NCBI GenBank assembly: GCA_937860055.1
Contig: CALMBO010000027.1
Location: 62,001-126,000, forward strand
Length of the DNA stretch: 64,000 nt
Source: an uncultured Verrucomicrobiota bacterium
GTDB taxonomy: Bacteria; Verrucomicrobiota; Kiritimatiellia; CAIQIC01; Lenti-01
Direction of reading: 5' to 3'
The notes beneath the pieces were generated by a model. It had not been told where the DNA came from, searched no databases, and worked only from the letters and a program-made list of their open reading frames with translations. Made by a program: the position numbers and the translations under genes. Of this stretch, positions 50,612 through 58,615 are shown piece by piece (positions within the stretch are counted from its first letter, which is position 1; every line of letters begins with the position of its first letter).

Positions 50612-50935
50612 CTAGTAATGGTGTCCGGGAATGGAGCATGCGGGGGGCTCGCCCTCCGCGCCGCCTAACGCATAAGTGCCGCCGGAGGGGCATTCCGGGA
50701 TCGCTTCCAAATAGGCGGGGACCAGGCTGGAAAGCTTCGGAGGAACCCCTCCTTTTTCCGCGGCATATTTCTTGCCGGCCGCTTCGATGGCATCGAGGTT
50801 CATGGCGCATTCGGCCGCGCGCTTCTTCTGCTGGTTTTGGATGAAAGCCGGGACGGAAATGGCGATCAGAAGCAGGAGGAACGCCACCACGATCGAGGCT
50901 TCGACAAGGGTCATCCCGCTCTTTCCGCCGGTCAT
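50612..50935 (-). CDS. Type IV pilin-like prepilin
   Basis: 107 residues. A short leader ends in G, then MTLVEASIVVAFLLLLIAISVPAF (residues 8-31), which carries the prepilin peptidase site and the Glu at +5. The body resembles small type II/IV pseudopilins (AAECAMNLDAIEAAGKKYAAEKGG), with two Cys near the end (ECPSGGTY, PPACS). It is probably a pilus or type II secretion subunit. It overlaps the thioesterase by 4 bases (ATGA) and precedes pyrH by 17 bp, an unexpected context for a pilin. Confidence 0.87.
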   Translation of the reverse strand: MTGGKSGMTLVEASIVVAFLLLLIAISVPAFIQNQQKKRAAECAMNLDAIEAAGKKYAAEKGGVPPKLSSLVPAYLEAIPECPSGGTYALGGAEGEPPACSIPGHHY

Positions 50936-51321
50936 GTGGAATGCTCCTCCAGGCGGGCGCGGATGGCATCGGGGATGGGCATGGGCTTGCAGGCCTTGAA
51001 ATCGTAGTGGACCACCACGGCATTCCCCTCGGCGCTGAGCGTTCCGTTCTGCCAGGCCTCCTGATGGACGGTGAAGGAAGAGCTCCCGATCCTGGAAACC
51101 GCGGTGCGGATCTCGATGTCCGCGCCCAGTCTCATGGGGACGAGGAAATCCACGTCGATATGCGCCATGATGAGGTTCCAGTTCTCGAGACGCATGCCGG
51201 GGTTGAAATAGCGGAAGAAAGGTTCGCGGCCCAGCTCGAACCACACGGGCAGCATGGTGTTGTTGATGTGGCGGAGGCCATCCACATCGCCGAACCGGGG
51301 AGTGACGACTTTGGTGAACAT
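50932..51321 (-). CDS. 4HBT-family acyl-CoA thioesterase
   Basis: 129 residues from ATG 51321. Hotdog signature RFGDVDGLRHINNTMLPVWFELGRE with a catalytic Asp, and AHIDVDFLVPMRLG later. First gene of the block leading through the prepilin to pyrH. Substrate not inferable. It is a paralogue of the 39219 gene at the fold level. Confidence 0.88.
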   Translation of the reverse strand: MFTKVVTPRFGDVDGLRHINNTMLPVWFELGREPFFRYFNPGMRLENWNLIMAHIDVDFLVPMRLGADIEIRTAVSRIGSSSFTVHQEAWQNGTLSAEGNAVVVHYDFKACKPMPIPDAIRARLEEHST

Positions 51322-51421
51322 GGGTTGAAGGATTTTCCTGAATAACCGCCTGATTAAACGGCGGACGAAGCCAAGAGTAAAGATGAAAGCGAAAGGCGAG
51401 GAAAGGGGCCGAAAAAAAGGC

Positions 51422-51449
51422 TTCACTGGACGGCGCAATCCGCTAGAGT
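51422..51449 (+). promoter_or_regulatory. Possible promoter of the ParB-like gene
   Basis: TTCACT (51422-51427), 16 bp, TAGAGT (51444-51449), followed 27 bases later by the ATG at 51477. A moderate match only. Confidence 0.4.
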
Positions 51450-51476
51450 GCGCCGGAACCCAGAGGAAAATCCCCC

Positions 51477-52265
51477 ATGCTGACGACCAAGCGATTTGAC
51501 TATGTGCCGTTCGACAAGGTCCACCTGCACCCCTCGGTGGCCAACCACCGGCCATTGAACGAGGCCAAGGTGGCGCATTATGCCGAGGACATCCTCCGAA
51601 ACGGCCTTTTGGAACCCATCGTGGTGTGGGAGCGGAATCCGGGCGAGTTCTATCTGGTGGGGGGCTTCCACCGGCACAACGCCATCCGCCGCATCCGGTC
51701 CCAGAACCCCGGCTACTTCGACCGGGTGGATGTGCGCGTGGTCCATGGCGAACTCGATGAAATCCAGGCCCTGAACCTGAAGCTGAACGCCGACCGCCTG
51801 GATGCACGCATCACCGACTATTTCGACGCCATCATCTTCATGGCCAACGCGAACTGGGAAAAGAGCCGCATTGCGCGGTTCCTGGACAAGAACGTGGCCT
51901 GGATCGAGGATATTCTTCGCTATGCGCCGGGGATGGACCCGCGGGTGCGGCGGATGTTGGAAAGCGGCAGGATCAGCTGGGCCAAGGCCAAGGCCATCTG
52001 CAAGGCGGTGCTGTCCGCTTCGCCGGGCCAGGAACGCGCCACGCTGGACGCGGAACTTTCATCCCTCCAATCCGATCCCGCCACCAGGCCGGCGCGGGCT
52101 TTGACGTACCGTTCCGCCGCCAAACGCCTCAAGGGACGGAAGGACGCATTCAAGGTGACCGGGGACGATATCCTGGCGCTGCTGCAGGTGGTGAGGGGGA
52201 AATCCACGGCGCCCGAGGACCTCGACCGTGTGCGCGCCGCCTTTCCCGGCCTTTTGGAACCGTAG
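51477..52265 (+). CDS. ParB/Srx-nuclease-domain protein
   Basis: 262 residues. The N-terminal ParB/sulfiredoxin fold contains RPLNEAKVAHYAEDILRNGLLEPIVV and GFHRHNAIRRI (about residues 60-70). The middle part is a helix-turn-helix-like region (EKSRIARFLDKNVAWIEDILRYA). The layout resembles ParB-like transcription or partition proteins, but there is no ParA gene, and the C-terminal dimerisation domain of canonical ParB is not recognised. It probably binds DNA; role unknown. Confidence 0.82.
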   Translation: MLTTKRFDYVPFDKVHLHPSVANHRPLNEAKVAHYAEDILRNGLLEPIVVWERNPGEFYLVGGFHRHNAIRRIRSQNPGYFDRVDVRVVHGELDEIQALNLKLNADRLDARITDYFDAIIFMANANWEKSRIARFLDKNVAWIEDILRYAPGMDPRVRRMLESGRISWAKAKAICKAVLSASPGQERATLDAELSSLQSDPATRPARALTYRSAAKRLKGRKDAFKVTGDDILALLQVVRGKSTAPEDLDRVRAAFPGLLEP

Positions 52266-52315
52266 GTTTTGCTTGTCTGGGAGGGGGAGGGGAGAGTAAG
52301 AACATTTCCCTTATT

Positions 52316-53194
52316 ATGAAGATATTCAGAGCTCTGTCTTTTGCATTGGTTTGGGCGGCGGCGGGCCTTCTTGCCAGCGGTTGTGTGCTGGTGCGCAAGG
52401 GCGCTGCCCGGATCATTTCTCCGATGGCCACCCAGTTGTCCGCGGGATTCATGCACCAGAACGATGTGGAGCTGGTTCGCGAGGGGGCGCCGGCATTTCT
52501 GCTGATGCTCGACGCCTTGGCCGAGGCCCATCCCGACAATCCCGCCGTCCTGGCCGCCGCCGCGCAGGCCCAGATGGCCTATGCCATGGGGTTCGTGGAC
52601 AAGTCGCAGAAGGAACGCGCCAAGACGATGTTTTCCAAGGCCAAGACGTACGGGTTGCGCGCCTTGTCGAAAAACAGACGGTTTGAGCGGGCCCTGAATG
52701 GACGCCATGACGAGTTTGTCCAGGCCTTGTCCAGCTTCAAGAAAAAGGATGCCGACGTCTTGCTCACCACGGCGACCGCCTGGGTCATGTGGATCATCGC
52801 CAGTTCCGATTCGCCGGCCGCGCTGGGCGACATGCCCAAGGTCCTGGAAATGATGAAACGGGTGCAGGTGCTGGATCCCGGCATCCGGCAGGGCGGCGCG
52901 GACCTTTTCTTCGGCATCTATTATACCGTTTTGCCGCTCGGCGGCGGCCGCGACCTGGAGAAGGCACGCCAATATTTCGAGCGCAGCATGGAAACCGCCG
53001 GGCCCGACTATCTGCTGAACCGCGTGACTTTCGCCGAGTTCTACGCCCGATACGCCTTTGACCAGGAACTATTTGAAAATACCCTGAAGCAGGTGATTGC
53101 GGCAGACCCGGAAGTCCCGGAATTCACGCTGATGAACGCCGTGGCCAAGATGCGCGCCAACTCCTTGCTGGGGCAGGTGGACGAATTGTTCTAG
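52316..53194 (+). CDS. TRAP transporter-associated lipoprotein TatT
   Basis: 292 residues with a lipobox (LLASGC near residue 23). The TPR-like helical body (EGAPAFLLMLDALAEAHPDNP, AFDQELFENTLKQVIAADPE) is characteristic of the TatT 'T component' that accompanies certain TRAP transporters. It stands first in a four-gene operon with dctP, dctQ and dctM. A weak promoter-like TTGTCT-18 bp-TAAGAA lies upstream, leaving a very short leader. Confidence 0.88.
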   Translation: MKIFRALSFALVWAAAGLLASGCVLVRKGAARIISPMATQLSAGFMHQNDVELVREGAPAFLLMLDALAEAHPDNPAVLAAAAQAQMAYAMGFVDKSQKERAKTMFSKAKTYGLRALSKNRRFERALNGRHDEFVQALSSFKKKDADVLLTTATAWVMWIIASSDSPAALGDMPKVLEMMKRVQVLDPGIRQGGADLFFGIYYTVLPLGGGRDLEKARQYFERSMETAGPDYLLNRVTFAEFYARYAFDQELFENTLKQVIAADPEVPEFTLMNAVAKMRANSLLGQVDELF

Positions 53195-53213
53195 AAGAGA
53201 AAGACCGACAAAC

Positions 53214-54215
53214 ATGACGACACGCTTTGGGATCCTCGCTACGGCCGCCGGGCTCGCCGCATGGCTTTGGGCCGGTCCGGGTTCCGCGCAGGTAACCCTG
53301 AAAATGGCCACCATGGCCCCCGATGGCAGCATCTGGATGCAAGCCCTGTCCGATGCCAAGACGGAAATCGAAACCGCCACGGGCGGCGCCGTGAAGCTGA
53401 AGATCTACCCGGGCGGCATCATGGGTTCCGAAAAGGATGTCCTCTTCAAGATCAAGACGGGCCAGCTGCACGGCGGCGGGTTCATGGGCTATGCCATCGG
53501 CAAGATCTGTCCCGATGCCAGCGCGTTGATGTTCCCGATGGTCTTCCGTGATTACGAAGAGGTGGACCGGACGATGGGGAAGATCCGCACTTTCCTGGAT
53601 GACAGCTCGCGGAAGAACGGCTTCGAAGCGATGGGCTGGACCGAGGTGGGCTTCAGCTATGCGTACGGGATGAAGCCCATCGACAGCCTCGAAGCCCTGC
53701 GGGCCACGAAGGTCTGGGGACTGGATTCGCCCATGCTGACGGAACTTTTCGCGGCGGCAAACATTTCCTATATCCCTGCCAATGTCACCGATGTCCTTAC
53801 GGCATTGCAGACCGGTCTGCTGGAAACCGTGTTCAGCCCGCCCACGGCCGCGGTTGCCGTGCAGTGGCATACCAAGGTTCGCTATTGCAACACGATGCGC
53901 CTGACCTATGCTTTGGGCGGTGTTTTTCTTTCCGCCGCCGGATGGAACTCAATCCCGGAGGACCATCGGGAAACCGTCAAGGCCGTATTCGAGAAGCATT
54001 GCCAGCTGCTCTCTCCCAAAGTCCGCCAGAGCGATATCGAGGCGCTGGATTTCATGCGTTCCCAGGGCGTGCAGTTCATCGAGGGAACCCCCGAGGCGCG
54101 CGCCTCCTTTGAACAGGTGGCGGCGATCGCATTGCAGAAGGTCAAGGGGGTTGTCTTTTCCGAAGAAGCGTGGACTCTCCTCCAGCAGTACCTGAAGGAA
54201 ATCCGGGGTTCATGA
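53214..54215 (+). CDS. dctP: TRAP transporter substrate-binding protein
   Basis: 333 residues with a signal peptide ending GSAQV. DctP/TAXI-type fold features: KMATMAPDGSIWMQAL near the start, GSEKDVLFKIKTGQLHGG, then a central WTEVGFSYAYGMKPIDSLEAL and the LETVFSPPTAAVA substrate region. It delivers an organic acid or similar solute to the permeases. Sequence does not reveal the ligand. Its end overlaps the small permease (ATGA). Confidence 0.92.
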   Translation: MTTRFGILATAAGLAAWLWAGPGSAQVTLKMATMAPDGSIWMQALSDAKTEIETATGGAVKLKIYPGGIMGSEKDVLFKIKTGQLHGGGFMGYAIGKICPDASALMFPMVFRDYEEVDRTMGKIRTFLDDSSRKNGFEAMGWTEVGFSYAYGMKPIDSLEALRATKVWGLDSPMLTELFAAANISYIPANVTDVLTALQTGLLETVFSPPTAAVAVQWHTKVRYCNTMRLTYALGGVFLSAAGWNSIPEDHRETVKAVFEKHCQLLSPKVRQSDIEALDFMRSQGVQFIEGTPEARASFEQVAAIALQKVKGVVFSEEAWTLLQQYLKEIRGS

Positions 54216-54751
54216 GAAGGCGGATGGAAAATGCGTTTCGCCTCGTCTGCCGGTGGGTGGACCGGATGGAGCGCATGGTCCTCGCGGTCCTGGTCACCGG
54301 CATGGTGGGCCTTTCCGCGCTCCAGATCCTGCTGCGCAATGTCTGGCATACGGGTCTGAACTGGGCCGAACCCCTGCTCGGCATGGCCTTGCTGTGGCTG
54401 ACCATGCTGGGCGCGCTGGCGGCGGCAGGCCTGGGACGCCATCTTTCCATCGATCTCGCCGCCGCCCTGCTGCCGCGCCGCGGATCAATCTGGGTGGGGC
54501 GTGCCACTTCGGTGTTTGCCGCCATTGTCTGCGGTCTGCTGGCATGGGCCGCCGGCCGCTATGTCGGAGTCCAGCGCGAGATGGAAACGAATGCCCTGCT
54601 GGGCTGGCCTGTCTGGAAATACTACATGGTCATCCCCGTTGCCTTCTGGCTCATGGCCATCCGCATGGTCATTCGCGCCGTCGTGCCGGCGGCCTGGCTC
54701 GTCCACCGGGACGAAGAATGCCTGCCGGGGGAGGGGAGGACGCTCTCATGA
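54212..54751 (+). CDS. dctQ: TRAP transporter small permease
   Basis: 179 residues with four hydrophobic helices (LAVLVTGMVGLSALQILLRN, LLGMALLWLTMLGALAAAGLG, SVFAAIVCGLLAWAAGRYVG, VIPVAFWLMAIRMVIRAVVP). The Glu/Trp pair WAEP and LGRHLSID in the second half fit DctQ. Coupled by ATGA on both sides. Confidence 0.9.
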   Translation: MRRRMENAFRLVCRWVDRMERMVLAVLVTGMVGLSALQILLRNVWHTGLNWAEPLLGMALLWLTMLGALAAAGLGRHLSIDLAAALLPRRGSIWVGRATSVFAAIVCGLLAWAAGRYVGVQREMETNALLGWPVWKYYMVIPVAFWLMAIRMVIRAVVPAAWLVHRDEECLPGEGRTLS

Positions 54752-56010
54752 CCTGGTTCGTGATCGCCTTTGCCCTGCTGGGCGTGCCGATGTTCGCCGT
54801 TTTCGGTGCGCTGGCGATGATCGCCTATCATTCCGGAGGCATGGATTTTTCCATCGTCATCAGCGAACTGACGCGAATGACGGGCATTTCGATGCTGCAG
54901 GCGTTGCCGATGTTCGCGCTGGCCGGCTATGTGCTGGCCGGGAGCCGCGCTTCCGAGCGCCTGCTGCGCATCACGCGCGCGGCGTTTGGCTGGATGCCCG
55001 GTGGCCTGGCCATGGTGTGCATCGTCATTTGCACCTTCCTGACGGCGTTTACAGGGGCCTCCGGCGTGACCATCGTGGCGCTGGGCGGATTGCTGATGCC
55101 TGCGCTCCTCAAGGATGGCTATCGCGAGAAGGCGGCGCTGGGTCTCGTTACCAGCGCGGGCAACATGGGCGTGCTGTTTGCGCCAAGCCTGCCGCTGATC
55201 CTCTACGCCATCATTGCACAGCCCATCTCGAACGAAGTCACGATCGATGCGCTGTTCCGCGCCGGTGCGCTGCCGGGTTTGCTGGCGATCGGCGTCCTGT
55301 GCGGCTATGGTGTTTGGGCCGGTCTCCACGCCAAGATCCCGCGCCGGCCATTTGCGCTGCGCGAACTTGGCGCCGCCCTGAAGGATGCCAAGTGGGAAAT
55401 TCCATTGCCTTTCGTGGTGATGGGGGCCATCTATGGGGGCTGGCTGGTGGCCAGCGAGGCCGCCGTCCTCACCGCCGCCTATGTGCTGGTCGTCGAGGTG
55501 TTCATCTATCGCGAGATGCCCGTCCGCAAGCTGGCCACCATCATCCGCGACACCGTGGTGCTGGTGGGCGGCGTCCTCCTCATCCTGGGCATGGGCATGG
55601 CCATCACCAATTTCCTGATCGACCAGGAGGTTCCCCAGCTCATCCTCGACTGGGTCGGAGCCCGCATCCAGAATCCGTTCGTCTTCCTGATCGTCCTCAA
55701 CCTTTTCTTGCTGGCCGTCGGCTGCATCATGGACATCTATACCGCCACGGTGGTCATCGTTCCGCTGCTGGCTCCGCTGGCCGCGCGCTACGGCATGCAT
55801 CCCGTGCATCTGGCGGTCATTTTCCTGGCCAACCTTGCCATCGGCTATAGCACTCCGCCGGTGGGCATGAACCTGTTCATTGCCGCCATGCGCCTCAACA
55901 AGCCCCTGATGAAGCTGGCCGCCGCCTCGTTGGCCCTCATGGGGCTGATGCTGGCCATTCTCGTTCTGATCACATATTGGCCGGCCCTGAGCCTGGCTTT
56001 GGTCCGCTAG
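54748..56010 (+). CDS. dctM: TRAP transporter large permease
   Basis: 420 residues with about 12 helices. Family signatures include the N-terminal helix set LLGVPMFAVFGALAMIAY, LFAPSLPLILYAIIAQ, TASEAAVLTAAY-like GGWLVASEAAVLTAAYVL, and the final NLAIGYSTPPVGMNLFIAA. It moves the solute using the sodium gradient together with DctQ. Last gene before the terminus region. Confidence 0.95.
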   Translation: MTWFVIAFALLGVPMFAVFGALAMIAYHSGGMDFSIVISELTRMTGISMLQALPMFALAGYVLAGSRASERLLRITRAAFGWMPGGLAMVCIVICTFLTAFTGASGVTIVALGGLLMPALLKDGYREKAALGLVTSAGNMGVLFAPSLPLILYAIIAQPISNEVTIDALFRAGALPGLLAIGVLCGYGVWAGLHAKIPRRPFALRELGAALKDAKWEIPLPFVVMGAIYGGWLVASEAAVLTAAYVLVVEVFIYREMPVRKLATIIRDTVVLVGGVLLILGMGMAITNFLIDQEVPQLILDWVGARIQNPFVFLIVLNLFLLAVGCIMDIYTATVVIVPLLAPLAARYGMHPVHLAVIFLANLAIGYSTPPVGMNLFIAAMRLNKPLMKLAAASLALMGLMLAILVLITYWPALSLALVR

Positions 56011-56156
56011 AGCGAATTTGGATATCCTGCAGCCGGTTCTCATAGCGGTTGAATTCCGGGTTGTCTTCCCGGCCCCCTGACCGGGTGGGATTTCGCCGGG
56101 TGAGGGCACCCCGGGCCAAAATCGGGGTCCTGAGGCTATAAAAGGGAAACAACCTC

Positions 56157-56186
56157 TGGGAAGGCGGCGCCTCCCGGGTTTTCTAA
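56157..56186 (+). terminator. Possible terminator after the TRAP operon
   Basis: GGGAAGGCG and CGCCTCCC form a bulged stem followed by GGGTTTTCT. It lies about 150 bases after dctM; the spacing and bulge make it only a candidate. Confidence 0.4.
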
Positions 56187-56583
56187 GCAGGCTCGTTTAC
56201 GGGCCAAGGCCAAGGGCGACGGAGGGACCGGGAAGGGGGGTAGGGAGAGGGGCAAGGGGCTCTTTCAAAAGCCGGGGATTCCGAAGTCCGCTCCGCTCCC
56301 CATTCGTATGAGTGGGCATCCCGGGGTGGCCCGGGTGACCCCCAGAGTGGGGCCTCCATTTTCGAACGGACGTTCCTTCATATTTCGAGAGGGTTTGTTG
56401 CCCGTGCGGCTTGGAGGAGTTCGGGCAGTTTTGCCGAATGCATTCAAAATCCATATCCAACGGCCTTCCGGAAGAGCGCAATTGCTCACACAATTCACAG
56501 ACTTATCCACAAGGTTATCATCGGGCCCATAACTCACGATTATCCGCATGATCCACCACATATAGCGCACCCGGCAACCTGTT

Positions 56584-56611
56584 ACGTAACATAATATGTA
56601 TTATGCGACGT
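56584..56611 (-). other. dif: Candidate dif site (XerC/XerD chromosome dimer resolution)
   Basis: Plus-strand layout: arm ACGTAACATAA (56584-56594), 6-bp centre TATGTA (56595-56600), arm TTATGCGACGT (56601-56611). Read on the minus strand it matches E. coli dif at 20 of 28 positions in my hand alignment, including the CGCATAAT core and ATATTATGTTA. It lies in a gap where the strand bias of genes and bases reverses. Confidence 0.8.
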
Positions 56612-57175
56612 TGTGTGGGGCCCCTTAAAACCAAGAAAATTGGGGGCCTTTGCCAAAAGCCGTAAGAACTCCGGCTGGATTGGCGCAGAGACCATTGGGT
56701 GTTATCTCTTTTAGTGCGGTTTGGGCGGTTCGGCCATCGCCCTGCCGCCGGTCCCTGGATTCGATTTCCCGCCTCTCTACTTCCGGCCCATCAGTCTTCC
56801 TGTTGAAGGCTGTTTCTTGTCCCGGATTTCAAATCAGGCTTTCATCCGCCCAAAACTTCTCCCTTGGATTTCATTCGTTCATATTCTGCTGGCCGGGCCC
56901 CGTCCGAACGGTTGAATTTGTCTTCGTCTGCGATCCTGGGGTCGCCTTCAAATATACGGCTTTGGGAATGTGCTCCATTGTTTACTGTTGTTCCGAAAGA
57001 ATTTCCCCTTGGGCACCGCGGTGCACGAGGTACAAAAAGGCCCCCGCTGTTTCGTTCGCAATACCCGTCCCGCCTCAGTGGCTGCGTTGCCCCACTACGT
57101 TTCCCGCTCGATATCCTATTCTGCCTTTATCCAGGGGAATGGATCTAATGCGCCTGAATTCACAAAACAGCATCA

Positions 57176-57214
57176 TGCAAAATAATAGCCCGGATCCATT
57201 GCGTGGATCCGGGC
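57176..57214 (-). terminator. Intrinsic terminator after rubredoxin
   Basis: On the minus strand GCCCGGATCCA, a 5-base loop, TGGATCCGGGC, then TATTATTTT: an 11-bp stem with a T-rich tail. Confidence 0.85.
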
Positions 57215-57231
57215 CGGCAAACCCGGGGAAA

Positions 57232-57390
57232 TCAATCTTGGGCGACGAAAGAATCCTTGCCCACGCCGCAGACCGGACAAACCCAGGAATCCGGAATATC
57301 TTCGAATTTGGTGCCGGGCGCGATTCCTCCATCGGGATCGCCAAGGGCCGGGTCGTACACATAGCCGCACACGGTGCATAGATATTTCAT
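57232..57390 (-). CDS. Rubredoxin
   Basis: 52 residues, the typical length. Iron ligands in the two C-x2-C-G knuckles [10 protein letters not shown] and CPVCGVGKD, with the aromatic DSWVCP between. An electron carrier, often linked to oxygen or peroxide defence in anaerobes. ATG 57390 has AAGGAG upstream and lies 24 bp after manC. Confidence 0.97.
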   Translation of the reverse strand: MKYLCTVCGYVYDPALGDPDGGIAPGTKFEDIPDSWVCPVCGVGKDSFVAQD

Positions 57391-57414
57391 GGGGTTTCTC
57401 CTTGGTTTTGTTTC

Positions 57415-58506
57415 TTAAAGTATGGCGTCTCTGTTTTTCTGCTCACGAAGCTTGGCGAGCAGAGCCTTGATTTCCTGGGATCGGGACTTGTCGCAAACCA
57501 GGGTCACCCCGTCGGCCTGCACCACCACCAGATCCTTCACGCCAACCAGCGCCGTCAATCGCCCCTCGCTGACAACGATGTTCCGCGCGCTGTCCATGAC
57601 TTCCACATCTCCCGCCGAGGCGTTCCCCTCCCCGTCCTTGGGCAAATGCGCCTCGAGCGCGGGCCACGATCCGACATCGTCCCAGGAGAACGTCCCCTTG
57701 CAAACCACGATGTTCCGTGCCTTTTCCATCACGGCATAATCGATGGAGATTTTTTCCAGCGTCGGGAAGTCCCGTTCCAAGGCGGCTTGGAATTCCGCAT
57801 CGTCCGAACAGGCCGACCAGTCGTTGATTTTCTCCGCCAGCACGGGCCTGAATTCCGCGAACGCCTTCTGGATGCTCCGGAGCGACCAAACGAACATCCC
57901 GGAATTCCAGGCATAGCGCCCCGTCGCCAGATAGCCTTTCGCCGTTGCGGAATCGGGCTTCTCCACAAAACGCCGGGCGTGGAAAAACTCGATGGATCCC
58001 GATTTCTTCCAAAGGTCCCCGGCCTCGATATAACCATAGGCGCTGCTGGCTTCCGACGGCGAAATGCCGATGGTCATCAGCACGTCGTTGACCGCGCACA
58101 ATTCCAGTCCGCGCTTCAGCGTATCCCGGAAAACCGGCAGGTCTCCAATGATATGGTCGGCGGTCAGCACGCAAAACACGGCATGCGGATCCCGGCGCCG
58201 GATCCAAGCGGCGCCGGCGGCGATGGCGGCGGCGGTATCGCGGCCCACGGGTTCCCCGAGCACGCCAACCGGACTCCCCTCCCCCAGCATCTCGCGGATG
58301 GGGGCGACCAGGGACTGGTTGGTAACAATCAACACGCGCCGGGGGGGCACAATGCCTTCCAACCGGTCCACAGCCTGGAGAATCAAAGGCTTTCCACCCG
58401 CCAGTGCCAGCAATTGCTTGGGGCGGCGCGAAGTGCTCAGCGGCCAGAACCGCTCGCCCTTTCCGCCCGCCATGATGATGGCATATGCATTTTGCAGGCT
58501 CGTCAT
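57415..58506 (-). CDS. manC: Mannose-1-phosphate guanylyltransferase
   Basis: 363 residues from ATG 58506. The nucleotidyltransferase motif IIMAGGKGERFWPLSTSRRPKQ, LTADHII, FVEKPD, YAWNSGMFVW and SIDYAVMEKA are all present; the isomerase-type C-terminal domain is absent. It makes GDP-mannose for surface polysaccharide. It lies with rubredoxin in one minus-strand unit. Confidence 0.95.
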   Translation of the reverse strand: MTSLQNAYAIIMAGGKGERFWPLSTSRRPKQLLALAGGKPLILQAVDRLEGIVPPRRVLIVTNQSLVAPIREMLGEGSPVGVLGEPVGRDTAAAIAAGAAWIRRRDPHAVFCVLTADHIIGDLPVFRDTLKRGLELCAVNDVLMTIGISPSEASSAYGYIEAGDLWKKSGSIEFFHARRFVEKPDSATAKGYLATGRYAWNSGMFVWSLRSIQKAFAEFRPVLAEKINDWSACSDDAEFQAALERDFPTLEKISIDYAVMEKARNIVVCKGTFSWDDVGSWPALEAHLPKDGEGNASAGDVEVMDSARNIVVSEGRLTALVGVKDLVVVQADGVTLVCDKSRSQEIKALLAKLREQKNRDAIL

Positions 58507-58548
58507 AGCACCCTTGTCTTTCCGGGCCGTGGAAACGGTCCCCACGGA

Positions 58549-58589
58549 TTTTCCACGCTATGGAAAAGATTTTTCCACACGGTGGAAAA
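58549..58589. repeat. Tandem palindromic repeat, two units
   Basis: TTTTCCACGCTATGGAAAA (58549-58567) and TTTTCCACACGGTGGAAAA (58571-58589), between two minus-strand genes (the Ala/Glu-rich gene and manC). Same family as 12787, 33197 and 63332. Confidence 0.85.
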
Positions 58590-58615
58590 CGGCCGGATTC
58601 CGCAGGCCGGCGCTC

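Larger units (their letters stand above)
56011..57231. other. Gene-free region containing the probable dif/terminus
   Basis: 1.2 kb without a supported gene, between the TRAP operon and the rubredoxin gene. It includes a hairpin (56157-56186), G-rich tracts on the plus strand (56228-56262, with GGGAAGGG and GGGTAGGG), a DnaA-box-like TTATCCACA (56503-56511), the dif match and a T-tailed hairpin at the right end. Open frames in it have no ribosome binding site and look non-coding. Confidence 0.7.

Noticed and set aside
56503-56548. DnaA-box-like sequences (TTATCCACA and TTATCCGCA) suggesting an origin
   Set aside because: Two boxes are too few, no dnaA/dnaN-type genes are nearby, and the direction of the strand bias change plus the dif match point to a terminus, not an origin.
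56650-57381. 243-codon frame right of the dif site
   Set aside because: It runs antisense through the rubredoxin gene and has no ribosome binding site or domain.
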